64,000 bases of DNA from Symmetrospora coprosmae. Lineage: Eukaryota > Basidiomycota > Cystobasidiomycetes > Symmetrosporaceae. The stretch spans positions 186,001 through 250,000 of the forward strand of contig VUYT01000027.1 of assembly GCA_008802785.1 (NCBI GenBank). Reading direction: 5' to 3'. The notes beneath the pieces were generated by a model. That model did no database searches and had not been told where the DNA came from. It was given only the letters and a program-made list of their open reading frames with translations. The translations under genes were made by a program, and so were the position numbers. Positions 36,779-49,000 of this stretch are shown here, in pieces (position 1 is the stretch's first letter; each line of letters begins with the position of its first letter).

Positions 36779-37426
36779 ATGCGCGCAGCTGGGAGACCCA
36801 ATCTCGGCAGCAGGCGGCTGGCAAAGGAGCTGACTGCGTTGAAGGAGAAAGGATGCCCAGCAGGATGCGCGCTCGTCAAAGCTGACGACCTGGAAACCTG
36901 GTGAGGCGGGGCGATGTGGTGTTCAGACACGTCTATATCGCGCTGGCAAGCACCGTGAGCTGAAGCGTATTGCATGATGCAATGGCCACGGACTCCGTCA
37001 GGTTCCTGTCAATCGAGCTGCTCGGCGAGTCGGTCTATCAGGGCGAGCGCTTCCTCCTGCGTTTCCGCTTCGACTCGTCGTACCCTATGGACGCGCCTGA
37101 GGTCGTCTTTGTCACGAGCGACGGCTACATCGCACCAGAGCACCCGCATGTCTACTCGTGCGTGCTTCAACACAACTTACAACAGCCGTCTGAGAGCAAA
37201 GCGGCTGACGCTCCATGCCCCACGCAGAAACGGGCACATCTGCATGTCGCTTCTCGGAACAGGATGGAGCCCTGTCCTAAACGTGGAGAGCCTCTGCATT
37301 TCGATTCAATCCATGCTCGCGAGCTGCAAGAAGAAGCAGCGTCCACCAGGAAATGACGCCTACGTCCGACGCGCACCGCTGAGCCCGAAAGACACGCGGT
37401 GGGCGTACGAGGACGATACGGTCTGA
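36779..37426 (+). CDS. ubiquitin-conjugating enzyme E2 W-like
   Basis: 158-residue E2 with a UBC fold; exons 36779-36900, 37002-37157, 37228-37426 (159 codons). Marks: RRLAKELTALKEKGCPAGC at helix 1, YQGERFLLRFRFDSSYPMDA with PEVVFVT, then HPHVYSNGHICMSLLGTGWS with the active-site Cys near residue 98, and VLNVESLCISIQSMLASCKK. The HPHVYSNGHIC active-site region and the short C-terminus ending in WAYEDDTV match UBE2W/Ubc16, which in animals ubiquitylates disordered N-termini rather than lysines. The standard HPN tripeptide is absent, as is typical for this subfamily (HPH here). Confidence 0.9.
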
Positions 37427-37735
37427 GGGTGCGCGTGTGTGCGTGCGTGCTCGCGCCTCAGCCTCCATCACTGCACCCGCACCACTTCAGTGTCACCGTA
37501 ATATGTCCTTCGTTCCATTGTTGTCGTCACACCGTACCACAAAGACACACGCCAGTTTCCTCGCGAAGAACGCAGACATGTAGCCGCCCAGCAGTCAACG
37601 ACAATCGCATAGAGAGCCTGCACCGCTCTTTCGCAAGCGTTCCGCGTGCAATCAGCCATTCCAGCCTAGTTGCACCTCAAGGACATTCAGCAGTGCATTC
37701 CTGAAAGCACGATAATTGCCATATATCCCATCCCT
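37427..37735. other. convergent intergenic region
   Basis: 3' flanks of the E2 gene (plus) and the giant CCCH gene (minus). Nothing recognised. Confidence 0.5.
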
Positions 37736-40700
37736 TCAACCGCGGAAAGTGGGCGGCAGTGACCCAACGTGACCCATCTGCTGCATAGCAGCCGCAACCT
37801 GCTGCATCTGCGAGGCACTGAGATGCCCGGCTCCGCTGAGCCCGTTCAGTTGCACACTCGGTGATACGCGCCTGCCTGAAAGCGATAGGAAATTGATTCA
37901 GCCGGGCTCAATCGTGCCATCTGCGATGCAATTCACCTTGGGGCCCTCTTGAGATACTTGATGCTTGCTTAGCGGGATCGAGATGGCGGTATGCGCAATT
38001 CGCACCTGTGAAAGCCAAGGTAGACATTAGCACCGAGCTCGAGGAACTTCTTGACAATCAATAAGCACGCACCAAATGGGCAATTCTCCTGATTCCTGCA
38101 CAGCGGCATCTCTCCTCGCCTCCCCGCCTGACCCGGTGCCGAGGCTGCGGAGGGGTGCGCAAACCTGCACACAGGATTGGCGCACGCACTGCCTCTGAAG
38201 CACGCCTCTTCGACGTCGGGCAGCCCGCGCTGGGTCGCCACAGCCGCGCTGGCCGCCGGGGACGGGTGCGCAAACCTGCACGAAGCATTGCGGCAGCCGA
38301 CAGAGAAGCGACATCTGACTACGGTTGGTGCCGGCCCCGTGGAAGCTCGACGCGCATCGCACAAAGGCCGGTCAAGTGCCAGCAGAGATGCCGCCACACC
38401 CGCGGCGCTTCCACTTGAGGAGGAACGGCTCGAGGGAGGACGGCGCATTTGGGATGAATCGGGTACATCTGTCAAGGGTGGTGCACATAGGCTGCGTGTA
38501 GTCGCGGCTGCAGCAGGCAACGAGAACGATGGTAAGGTGGCTTGATGTACGATGATGTCGAGCGAATCGGCCTCGGATGTCGCTGCTGGCGAGGACGTTG
38601 CCTCCACGGGCGTCACTTCGCAAAGGACTCTCTCGCTCCGGACAGTGCCAGCAGCGGCGGTCGCGGTCGCTGTGATAGGCGAAGGCGAAGGTGTCGCAGG
38701 CATCAGGTCACTAGCCGTCATCCGGCTTGTCGTGCCTCGGCGCTGGACACTACAAGCCTCTGCTGTCGTCGCATCCGCTTGTTCAGCAAATGGTGCAGTC
38801 GGCTTTTCCGTTTCCTTGTGCTGAGGCGGATGTGGTGTCGGATGCCGCGAGGCCAGCAACGAGAGCGGCATCCACGTTCTCTCCAGGAATGCTATCTGCC
38901 CCCAACGTCAGTGCGCTCGTAGTGAATCGCCGCAAAGGCTGCACTATAAACCCCGGCAACTCACTGTCCTGCTGCGCCCGCATAGTTCCTACCGCTGCTG
39001 GATTAGAAGCAGCAGTGTATGGCGAGGCCGTCGAAGGAGAAATGAGCAGCGCCTCAGCCGGCGTTGTGCCGGGTGCCGAGGTCTTCGGCAGGCTGGTAGA
39101 GGATGGTCGCTCCGGTAGATCCGGCTGCCTCCTGATGTCCTCCAGGAGTTCCAGCCCGATGCCGAGTGACATGTCGGGCGCATGCGCACGTAGATCAGGA
39201 CTCTTGCTCTTGGCTTTGCTGGAAGGCGCGGTGTGGATGGGCAGCATAGCGCCTGCGTCGTCTACTCGATCCGCCGCGGGGGAGTTCGGAAGTGGGCGAA
39301 GCTGGCCTCCTTCTACCTCTGCAATGGCTGACTCGGAACTATAGGTGGTGCTGGCAGTAGCAGAGAAAATCTGCGGGTCTGAGCGGAACGTGTGTGGCAG
39401 TAGTCGCGCTTGCGGTAGAATGAGAGGTGAATGCGCAACCTCCGGCTCCGGCGTATCTTCGATAATCTCGTAATCTCCCAGCATCCTCTTGGACGGGACG
39501 TCTTCTAGCCTAGCGGCAGTCATCGTGCCTGCGAACCCGCTCTCTTGAGCATCTGACAGGTCTGCGATTTCCGCTTCAGCTTGGAGCGTTGTATCAGCAC
39601 TGTCGTCTTGACTGCTGTGACCTCCTATAGCTGGATCTCCGAACGAATGCATTGCCTGATCTTCATCCAACCCCTGATCTGTGTGCAGACTCAGGGCGTC
39701 CTCCGCATCTGTCAGAGCCAGTAGTTCTGGACTCTGCGATGATGCGATCATTGTGGTATCGAAGCCGGGCGGGCTCCCTTGAGTCACTTGCGATGCGAAA
39801 GTTGTCGATTGGGAGTAATCGACAAAGCTCGAGCTAGGCGCCTCGAGCAGGGAGGAGTACCCGGTGGTTGCGTCTGCTTGTGTCTCGCCATTGGCGAGGT
39901 CGACATCCATGCCATTCGTTCCCACACCGCCCATATCATCATCTCCGTATGAAGTGACCTCCGCTGGTGGCGGTGATCCCGCTTCCAAAGGTGGTGAACC
40001 GGCCTCGAAAGGTGGAGACCCAGCTTGGAAAGGAGGCGAACTGGATGACGCCCCGCCGATTATACCGTGCGAATGACCGTCACCGCTCAGTCCAGGCGGC
40101 AGCTCGAAGAGATCGTCCCGCGCCTGCTCGCGGGCAGCCGGGGAGACTGTGCTGGCAAGTTGTCCGACCTCCGGTGCCGACATCGATGCTTCTGCTGCAG
40201 CAGGGGGAGGCAAGGCCGTCCTTTCCGAAGCGGTATTCGTGACGAGTGCGCTGCTGAGGGAGGCGGGCAGAAGAGCCGGAATGAGCCGCGCTTGTGGCGC
40301 AGACATCCGAGATGATGGCTGAATCTGCGAGCGGGAAGACTGAGGCGAAGTGATGGCAAGGCTGGGAAGGGAGTCCGCTGCTAGTCGCGAGTTTTGCTGC
40401 GACAGGGTATCGAGCCCGACCAGTCTGTCTTCGCCCTTCTCCGCCAGTGTGATTTGGGCTCGCGTCCTTGGCTGAAGTGTCTCCTCTATCGGCTCCGCTC
40501 GCTCACCAGCCACTGCACGATCCTCTCCATGCGTTTGACCGTCCGCTGTTTCAAAGGCAAGCGAGTCTGAGCCACTGTCGCCGGCGGGGTCAGCGGACAG
40601 GATTTTGTGCCTAATGTCCGTACGAGCAGGCCGAGCAGCCTGTGAACTGGCATGCACTGCACTTCTGCGGCTGAAGAAATCGTGCTCGTCATCCTCTCCG

Positions 40701-43700
40701 CTCGCATCTTGATCGCTGGCGACACCTGCTGGCGGAAGAGTCGATGTGACGGACTGAGGCGTCCCTCCCTTCCTTATCGTATTGGCGCGCGCCGAAGGGA
40801 CGGCTCTCGGTTTATTGGACCGCGACTGTAAGGCCCCTGCCTCTACGTCACTGTCGAGGTTTCCGGTTGCCGACACTTTCAGCCCAACGGCACCTCGAGC
40901 TGTGCTGTCATTTGCGGACGATGGCGGCTCGATGACTGCCGCTGTTGGCGCACCTGCTGATGTGGTAGGTGCGGAAGCAGGAGGAGGCGGGAGTGCAGCA
41001 GCAGGTGTGAATGTAGAAGGCTTCGCTGACGGTACCGTCGGCTGCGATGAAGAGGGCAGAGACGCCTTGCTGAGCGAACCGGAGGCCTTCTTACCGAGAC
41101 GTCTGAGCGGAATATTCTCATCCTCATCGCTGCTGTCTGAGATCTCGATGACCTTGTGGCCAGGCGCAGCGAGTGCGGCCTTCCTAGCTGCAGCAGCCGT
41201 CCGGGGCTGGATCCCATTCGGTGCGGGGTGGAGCTGTGCCGCACTCGGTTGTGGTTGCGACCCGCTAACCAGAGCACTGTCCGCCGCTGAGGGCGCTGCT
41301 TCCGGCGACGACGTGAACAGGGATCTGTGCGCATCTGTCGCAGCTTCAGGCCTAGATGGCTGTGAATGCTGAGGAGCTGCTGAAGGGCCAACTGGCTGCG
41401 TCTCAGCAGGAGGTCGATTCGGCATCTTGAGCTTGATCTTAAGGCCAGTGCTTGTACTGGCGGGTGCGCTAGCCGGCGGTGCAGGAGCCGACAGTGGTGC
41501 AGACGGCCCGCCGGCGCTGACATGATCGGCTATCTTCTGTCGCTTCTGGCTCTGACTCTGGTCCGCAGTACTGATGGCGGCCTGGCTGTCAGCTCTACGC
41601 TGCGCCTCCTGCTGCTCGCGTCTGCGCTTCAGAGCCGTGCGGTTTGCAGCGTGAGGTATCTCCACGACGGGATATAGCCGTGGCTTAGGAGCGATTGCGC
41701 TTTGAACCGAAGATGGAGCAGCTCGAAATCCGCTGGCCGACCCGGACGGTGGTGGCTGCTGCGAGGCCGGCTGCTGAGGCGGAGCCAGTGCCACCGTCTC
41801 TGCAGGCCGGCTGACAAGGCTTGCACTGCCATCAATAAGGACGTCGTCGTCTTCGACATCGCTGTTATCTACAATGACGCGCTCCTTGCCTCGCGGCGGT
41901 CGAGCGGGCGTCGGCTTGTTGGACGCAATTGTAGGACCGTCGGCCTCTTTTGCGGACGCCGGAGTCGCAGACGTAATTTCCGGCTGAATGCCCCTGTGAG
42001 CGCTGCATTCTTCGACCGCATCGGTTGGCACATGCATCGTCTCGTGCGTCTGATTTCCTGGCTCTGGGGACGATTCCGATGCCTCCGCCGCAACCATGCT
42101 CTCCATCGCCAGAGTGAGCGGCGACTTGCTGCGCTCTCCCACTTTCGTTGTATTGAGGGCGACGATGGCTGCTTCTGCCGACGGTGAAGTCGCACGGCTG
42201 GGCTCCGCCCGCGCCAAGGCGTCTGCGCGTGCTCTGTCGCTAAGCGCAGCTTGCGCAGCCATCAGACCCGTGAGTCTCGCGCGTCTCTCCGCCTCGTGTG
42301 CACTAAGGACCAGTGGCCCTGTCTCGGTGTGGTCTTCTCCCTTCTCCGCGCCCCGTGCTGCGCCCCGTGCTGCGCCAAGGCTCTCTACCTGCTCCTGTCC
42401 CTGCCTCTCCACCCTTGCGAGCGCCTCATCCCTCTCTCTTCGAGCAGCTTCACTTGCGCGTCTACTCTCCTCCGCCGCTGCGAGCGCCTTGTCTCTGTCG
42501 AGCGTGGGCACAGCCCTCGAAGCAATCTTGATTGGTCCTGCTGTCCACGCACGGCTTTCGGATGCTGCCGCCACTGCAGGGCGCGTAGAGAAGGCGGAGT
42601 TGGCTTTAGATACAAACATTGCCTTCAGAGCTGCTTTGGGAGGAGGCCGGCGTGGATCGGCGGTCGGCGGTGGACGGTTGGCTTCCGTCGCGACTGACGG
42701 CATGGGTGTTGCTGCAGTGTGTGACGAAGCTGAGCTAGGCTCGGGCACTCGATTCGAGCGGGATGTAGCAGGTGCGGGAGAGGCAGATGCGGCGGTCCCG
42801 TTCGGCGCCCCCTCCACCAGTCGGCCTTTGCCTTTCTCCGCTGCGGTGAGTGGACGAGCGAGGCCAGCGTCCAGCCTCAGGTCATCCATCGCCGTGTCGC
42901 CATTTCCGCCGTTCTCGTATGTTGATAACTCGTCAAACTGGGCATTGTCCTGCTCGGGACTGTCATCGTGCCTCCGAGGTGCCATCACGGGCTTTGCAGG
43001 CAGACCGGCGAACGTAGGTTTCTTTGGCAGGCTCGGCGGCGGCGGGCCAAGCGAAGGTGAAGGTGCAGAGGTCGAGGCAGACGTCGACGCGACGGGATCC
43101 ATCGTGGTCGATGGACGCGCCGGCAATGACTGAGCAGGCACGGGCGGACGCGGGTGTGCCGCCTGTATCTGGATGGGCGCGGTCAGGCCCGAGAAGGCGG
43201 CTGCCGACGTGGACGCCGCCGTAGACTGTGTAAAGTCAATCTCCATATCCAGGAAGTCGTCCATGGTCGTCCTGTGCTGCGGGGCCGGGGGCGCCCCCGC
43301 TTTCTTCGGCTGCGCCTTTTCGGGCGCGGGCGACGGTCGCGCAGCAGGTTGCTGAGCCTGCCGCGGTGCTGGGGCCCGACGCGGGTCAACGGCCTTGCTG
43401 CGTCGCGGATCGGCAGCCGGCGCCGGACGGCTCTCGACGACGGGCGAAGCAGAGATGGACGCCGATTCCGATGGTGGACGTGCGGTGCCGTTGGCCATTG
43501 CGTTGCCGTGGCGCAGGGACGGCGCCGCCGCCGCTGCCGCTGCCGCAGTTACGTGGGCGTTCTTGGCGGAGTGCCTCGATTCATGGGTCGAGTTGGTTTG
43601 AGGATACTGGCCAGAGGCGGCCAAGAGCCCGTCCTCGGCGTTAGCGTTGGGGTGCGAGGCGTCCGTGTGCAGCTGCGAGGATGCGTGCGCGTCTCCATTA

Positions 43701-45297
43701 GGAGGGCTCCCTGACGGTCCGGCGGAGCCGTCCCCATTAATCGCAGCTAGTGTGCGCAGCATACGCCTCTCATCCTCCCGCTGATGCTTCCTCCCCTCCG
43801 CGCGCTGCAGCAGCTCCGCGACACGCGGCGCCGATGCGCTGCTTTGCGCGAGGAGCCGCTCGATATTCCTTGCCATGTCCTTCCTCGCGTCCTGCTTGCG
43901 CCTCGGCGGACCGGAGCCGCTAGGCACGGCTTGCATGTCTGGACTTCCTGCGCGCCCGTTCTGATGCGCTGCGTCCGATGAGCCGGCCGGTGCCTGTGCT
44001 TGTGCTTGTGCTTGTGCTTGTGCTTGTGCTTGTGCTTGTACGCCGTTCGGCTTGCGCAGCGGGATAGACACTTTTGTTCCCAGGATCCGGGTACGCTCGT
44101 CTTGGTCTGGACCTACTGCATCGGGCGCGCTTGTCGTGTTCGCGTGCCTGCTGTTCTCGTGACTCGACTTCTGCTGCTCCTGCAGGGCCGTGACGAGGGA
44201 CTGGACGGTAGCCTTGCAGACGTCCCAGAGCGCGGCGTGAAAGACCAGCGTGGTCAGGGACGGCTTTGCGGGAACGTCCGCAGGGGTAACGGCAGGTTCA
44301 GTGCACTCTGGGAGCGGCCGGATCTCAGGCGTTGCAGCTGGCAATGATGCGTGATGAGTCGCTGCGGCGTCGGTCTCGGAGAGCTCTGCAGGAGCCAAGG
44401 CGCCCTGGGCAGCTGGAACAGCCGCATCCTCAGTTTGTGGTGCGTCGGACTTGAACATTGTTTGTGCAGGTGTCTCCTGCAGCATGGCCGGCGGGGAGGA
44501 CGACCAGGCATCTCTGGCGGTCGGACCAGGACATGGGATCTCTGCAGGATTCGAGGCGGTCAGGGCGGGGGCGCAGGCGGTGTGCTCAGGCTCTGATGCG
44601 TCGGGCGCTGTGCCCGTCAGAGGCGGCGAAGGTCCCGCGCTCGCGGCTGCTTGAGCTGGCGCTGGCACTTGAGACAGACGAGCGTTTTCGGTGGCAGGAG
44701 GGAGCACTGCTGTTACATCAGGGAGCGCCTCCTGAAGAAGCGGCTCTGCATGCAGCTGTTTGCGGGCGGAAGCCAGCTCGTGCGCGGCCGCCTCGCGTTC
44801 CAGAGCGCGCACGAGCTCGGCAGAGAAGCCTGTTGCGCTGTCCCGCTGTTAGCTACTGTACGTCCAGGTCCGCACCCAGGTTCACGCCAGCGGGAGGCGA
44901 GGTGTCACCCACCCCGTTTCTGCAGATAGCTCCGCACATTGTCTGCCGAGAGGTAGTCTTCCACTTTGGGTCTCGCGGCGAGCGCGTCTTTCAGTCTGGC
45001 GTTCAGCGCAGCTCTCGCAGCGTCCGCGGGCGTCGGTGCTGGCGGCGACACGGGCACTGGCACTGGAGGCTGCGGCTGCTCTGGAGTATCCTCCCGCACT
45101 TCGCCCTCTTCTGGCGCCTCCGATGTCGCTCGCCTGGGTGGCTGCTGTTCCTCCTCCTTCTCGACTGCCAGCTCGTGCTCGTGCTCGTTGGCCTGCTCCT
45201 CCCCGTGCCCATCTCGCTCGACGAGGAGAGTGAGCTCTGCGAGCAGTCCGTCGACGACCGCTGATCCTGATGCAGAGGCATTGACGAGCGTCGTCAT
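37736..45297 (-). CDS. giant disordered protein with three Nab2-type CCCH zinc fingers
   Basis: About 2,431 residues. Minus-strand exons: 44913-45297, 38876-44829 (5,954 bases), 38073-38820, 37937-38005, 37736-37875; lengths sum to 2,432 codons. The N-terminus is acidic and then has KVEDYLSADNVRSYLQKRGF and LVRALEREAAAHELASARKQ, probably a small helical domain. The middle is low-complexity, rich in Ala, Pro, Ser and Gln, with an Ala-Gln dipeptide repeat, several DPRR motifs (VDPRRAP, ADPRRSK, ADPRRPP), a helical KDMARNIERLLAQ block and an acidic VIEISDSSDEDENIPLRR. Near the C-terminus three fingers follow: CRFSVGCRNASCRFAH, CFRGSACANPVCRFAH and CRNQENCPFGANCAYRH, each CX5CX4-5CX3H as in Nab2/ZC3H14. 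These bind poly(A) RNA in known members, in nuclear mRNA export and tail control. The 55-base intron linking the long exon to the fingers is inferred from phase and consensus; the finger exons could otherwise be a separate gene. Confidence 0.8.
43992..44040 (-). repeat. hexanucleotide repeat encoding Ala-Gln dipeptides
   Basis: About eight near-perfect TGTGCT units (plus strand), translated on the minus strand as QAQAQA in the giant CCCH protein. Nearly identical units suggest recent expansion and likely length polymorphism. Confidence 0.9.
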
Positions 45298-45784
45298 TGT
45301 TCGTGTCTGAGCGTCATTGCCGTTCAGTTGCCCTGGAGGAGAGAGACGGTGGCAGCAAGAGCAAGAGTATACCATACAGGACAGCTTTGCAGGGTGTAGG
45401 TACAGTGCAGACAATCTGCATGGCTGATACTCGCACAGCAGCCCATTGCTTCTACTCGCATGTCCTGCTTCCTGCTTGTACCGTCCCTGTCCAAGTGGCA
45501 CGTGCTGCTCGCTGGTACGAGTACTGTACTCGAGTAGGTAGCTTGAAGGACACCGGCAACGCGCTGTACTGCTCCAGTGTACAGTGTACAGTATACGAGA
45601 GGGTGCTATAGGGATATGCAGGAGGAGAAGAGAAGAGAAGAGGGGTCCGGTCCTCCTTCGCGGGTGGAGAGTCCCTCGGTCAATCATCTGCCGCCACTCC
45701 CTCCCCTCGCTCGCGGACTGGCGGGATCTGCGCCCTTCTCTCTGTACGAGCACGGTAGTACAGACAAGGGAGCAGGAGGACCAG

Positions 45785-45809
45785 GAGCAGAGCAGAGCAG
45801 AGCAGAGCA
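45785..45809. repeat. GAGCA pentanucleotide repeat
   Basis: Five tandem GAGCA units, followed by a degenerate AAAGAAAAGCAGAGCA. It lies in the upstream region of NHA1. Confidence 0.85.
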
Positions 45810-45898
45810 AAGAAAAGCAGAGCATATCCAACAGCGCGCACCTCCCCAGTTTGTGCAACTGCAAAAGGAGGAGGAGAGGCCGTTCACACGCACACACG

Positions 45899-45921
45899 AC
45901 AGAGAGAGAGAGAGAGACACA
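45899..45921. repeat. GA dinucleotide repeat
   Basis: Run of about ten GA units in the NHA1 upstream region, roughly 165 bases before its ATG. Confidence 0.8.
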
Positions 45922-46086
45922 GAGCCGCATGGACACCAGCAGACAAGCAGCAGCATCACGACACGCTATCGACTATACCGTCCCAGCGAGGCTGTAGATC
46001 CGCCGATATCGACGTGCGCGATACATACATCGAGCTAGGCAGCACCCATCCATTCCATTCCAGCATCGGCTGCCAGTTGCCCAACC

Positions 46087-49000
46087 ATGTCCACCTACGA
46101 CACGGTCATCCACCACACCATTGAAGATGTCGCACACGAGCTGTACAGCGTACACCCAGAGGTTAATGTGCCCCATCTCGTCTTTACTCTCTTGGCTGGT
46201 GAGTCCCCCATCTGCTAGAGGGGCGGCTGCGACTGCGACTGCGACGACCGACAGTGCGCTGATCTCGAATGCGGATGGCCTGGCTGGCTGGCTGAACCTG
46301 CACAACAGTCTTCATCCTCTTCTTTGGAATGTTCAGGTGTGCCTGCTCCCTTGCCTGCCCTGTCCACGACCTTGTCTCAGTGCTGATGGCAACCTCCCCT
46401 CCCAGCGCCCTCATCAAGGAGCGCCTTTACGTCGGAGAAGCCATCGTCGCCACTGGGTTTGGCATAGCGTTCGGCCCATATGCAGCAGACCTCATCAATC
46501 CAAGATCGTGGGGCAATCCTAGCTTTGACGACATCACCCTCGAGTTCACGCGCATCGTCCTGGCCCTGTCCGTCTTTGCGGTCGGGGTAGAGTTGCCGAG
46601 GTGGGTCAAACTTATGGTCAGAGTCAGCTCCGACTGCCCCAGACACGCACACCACCGCTGATTGCGCCCTTCTGGCGTTGCACTGCCCAGAGCTTATGTC
46701 AAGCGACACTGGCGCTCCCTCATTGTCATTCTCGGGCCCTTGATGATCATCGGCTGGCTCGTCACGGCCGCTTTCATCTACGCGCTCATTCCGGGACTGA
46801 GCTTCCTCGGCGCCCTCGTCATTGCCGCATGCGCCACGCCCACGGATCCAATCCTCGCCGCCTCGGTCGTCGGCAAGGGCAAGTTCGCCCAGAAACACGT
46901 CCCCTCCCACATCCGGCACCTGCTCCAGTGCGAGTCGGGCTGCAACGACGGCGCGGCTTTTCCTTTCCTCTACCTAGCGTTATTTCTCAACTTCAGGGAA
47001 TCGCACTCGGTGGGCCAGGCGATCGGGTGGTGGATCGTCCTCGTGATTCTGTACCAGATCATTCTCGGCGTCATCATTGGCGTCGCCGTGGGCATTGCCG
47101 CGCGCAAGGTCCTCAAGTTCAGCAAGCGGCGCGCACTCATTGACCGCGAGTCGATGATTGCAATGTACGTCTCGCTCGCCATCTTCACCACGGCCGTCAC
47201 GACGCTGGCCGGGTCCGACGACCTGCTCGCGGCCTTTGCGTGCGGCGCAGCGTTCGCGTGGGACGACTGGTTCTCCGAGTCGATCGAGGACTCCAATTTT
47301 TCCAACGTCATTGACCTGCTCGTCAACTGCGCCACGTTCATCTACATTGGCGCGACCATGCCGTTCGCCGACTGGAACAACAGCGCAATCACAATTGTGC
47401 CCTGGCGCCTCATCGTCATTGGCATCCTCGTCCTCCTGTTCCGCCGCCTCCCCGCCATGCTGCTCATGTACAAGTGGATCCCAGACATCAAGACATTCCG
47501 CGAGGCCGTTTTCGCAGGGTGGTTCGGGCCAATGGGCGTCGGCGCCATCTTTATCGCCACACTGGCCCTGACCAAGCTGCCCACGCCCAACGAGCCCCCG
47601 ACGACCCCAGACGATTTCCTCGCCCTCACCATCCAGCCCATCATCTACTTTATCGTCCTGTGCAGCATCATCGTCCACGGCTCGTCCATCCCCTTCTTCA
47701 ACCTCGGCAAGCGCGCCCACTCGCGCGTCAATTCCATGTCGCGCACATGGACAAACCGCTCAGACAGCGAGCCGAGCTGGCTCAGCCGCGTCAAGCGCGT
47801 CGGGGACGGCGAGGCCAACATCCTCGTCAATCGAGACGATGGCGACAACCAGAACGCTGGCAACGGCAGCAGCAGCGAGAAGGAGAAGCGCAGTGGGGAG
47901 AAAGGCCGCGATCTCGACCTCGAAGCGGGGGAGACGGCTATTGACGATCCGGGAATGGACGTAGGGGATATGACCTCCAGAGACTTTGCAGACAACAAGC
48001 GCTCGGAGAAGAAACGAGGCGGCGCGGGCATGCTGGGCATGATGCCAAAGAGCGACTCGCCGGGCGGATCGTCGGACGATACGGTCCAGGGCTCTGGGAG
48101 CGATGACAAGGGCAAAGATCGCGCTAGTCCCCAGTCTGAGAATGAGAAGCACAGCCGCCGCATGGAGCGTCACGATAGCCCTACTCCCGAAGAGGAGGAC
48201 GAGTGGCAAGAAGGGGACGACATTGTTCGCGAAACGCACGACGGCGAAGACACCGAAATCATCCACAAGGATGGAAGCAGGGAGGGCGGGCACACATGGG
48301 AAGCTGCGCACGCCGAGACGCGCGACGGGCGTCGCAAGGACCAGTCTGGTTCCTCCGAGGGCAGAGAGGAAAACGAGTCTGTCGGACCGGGCTTCCCGGG
48401 CGGACACCGCATGCAGGAGATTGCAGCCATGCTGGGAAGGGGACACGGTCTCGCGCACGAGGAGCATGAACAGACGAGTGCCGCGACCCTTGCTGCTAAA
48501 GCTGAAGGGTCCCGTGGACGTCAGGACGAACGGCCGGGCAAGCAGCTCCTCGAGAACGCCACGGAGCGAGTCGTGCAGGATGAAGAACATGAGGCTGCAG
48601 CTTCTCGGTCGCGCTCACGCTCGCACACCGGCTCGGTCATTGCGTGGTCCAATGCGCGCGAGAATGAGCAGCGCGAGCTCGAGGAAGCGCAAGAACGCGA
48701 AGGAGGTGACGAGATGGCGCCTCTGCCCAATGACGCTAGCGAGCATCAGCAAGGCGGCGCCGTGCCCAACGCGCGCCCTAGCGGGCTGCTCTCGACGGCT
48801 GGGTCATTCCTCTCGCGACCCAAGAACCCGAGCCGGCCCACTCTGACAGCGGAGGAGAAGTACGCGCGCGACGCGTGGTGCCGGCGCGAGCGGCACGACG
48901 TTGACGATGACGAGGTCAAGTCCTGGGTGCAGGGCAACCACCTCGTCATTGAGCGCCGGAGCAAGCGCGGCGGCGGCGAAGAGGCCGAGGTGGAGGTGGT

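Larger units (their letters stand above)
45298..46086. promoter_or_regulatory. divergent promoter with simple repeats, CCCH and NHA1 genes
   Basis: 789 bases between divergent starts. It has a GAGCA pentamer tract and a GA dinucleotide tract on the NHA1 side. No gene seen. Confidence 0.5.

Noticed and set aside
40782-43133. Several long plus-strand frames opposite the giant CCCH gene.
   Set aside because: They mirror Ala/Pro/Ser-rich codons on the other strand; no motifs, starts or splice logic of their own.
46377-48590. Long minus-strand frames opposite NHA1.
   Set aside because: They are antisense to a fully supported antiporter exon with conserved transport motifs.
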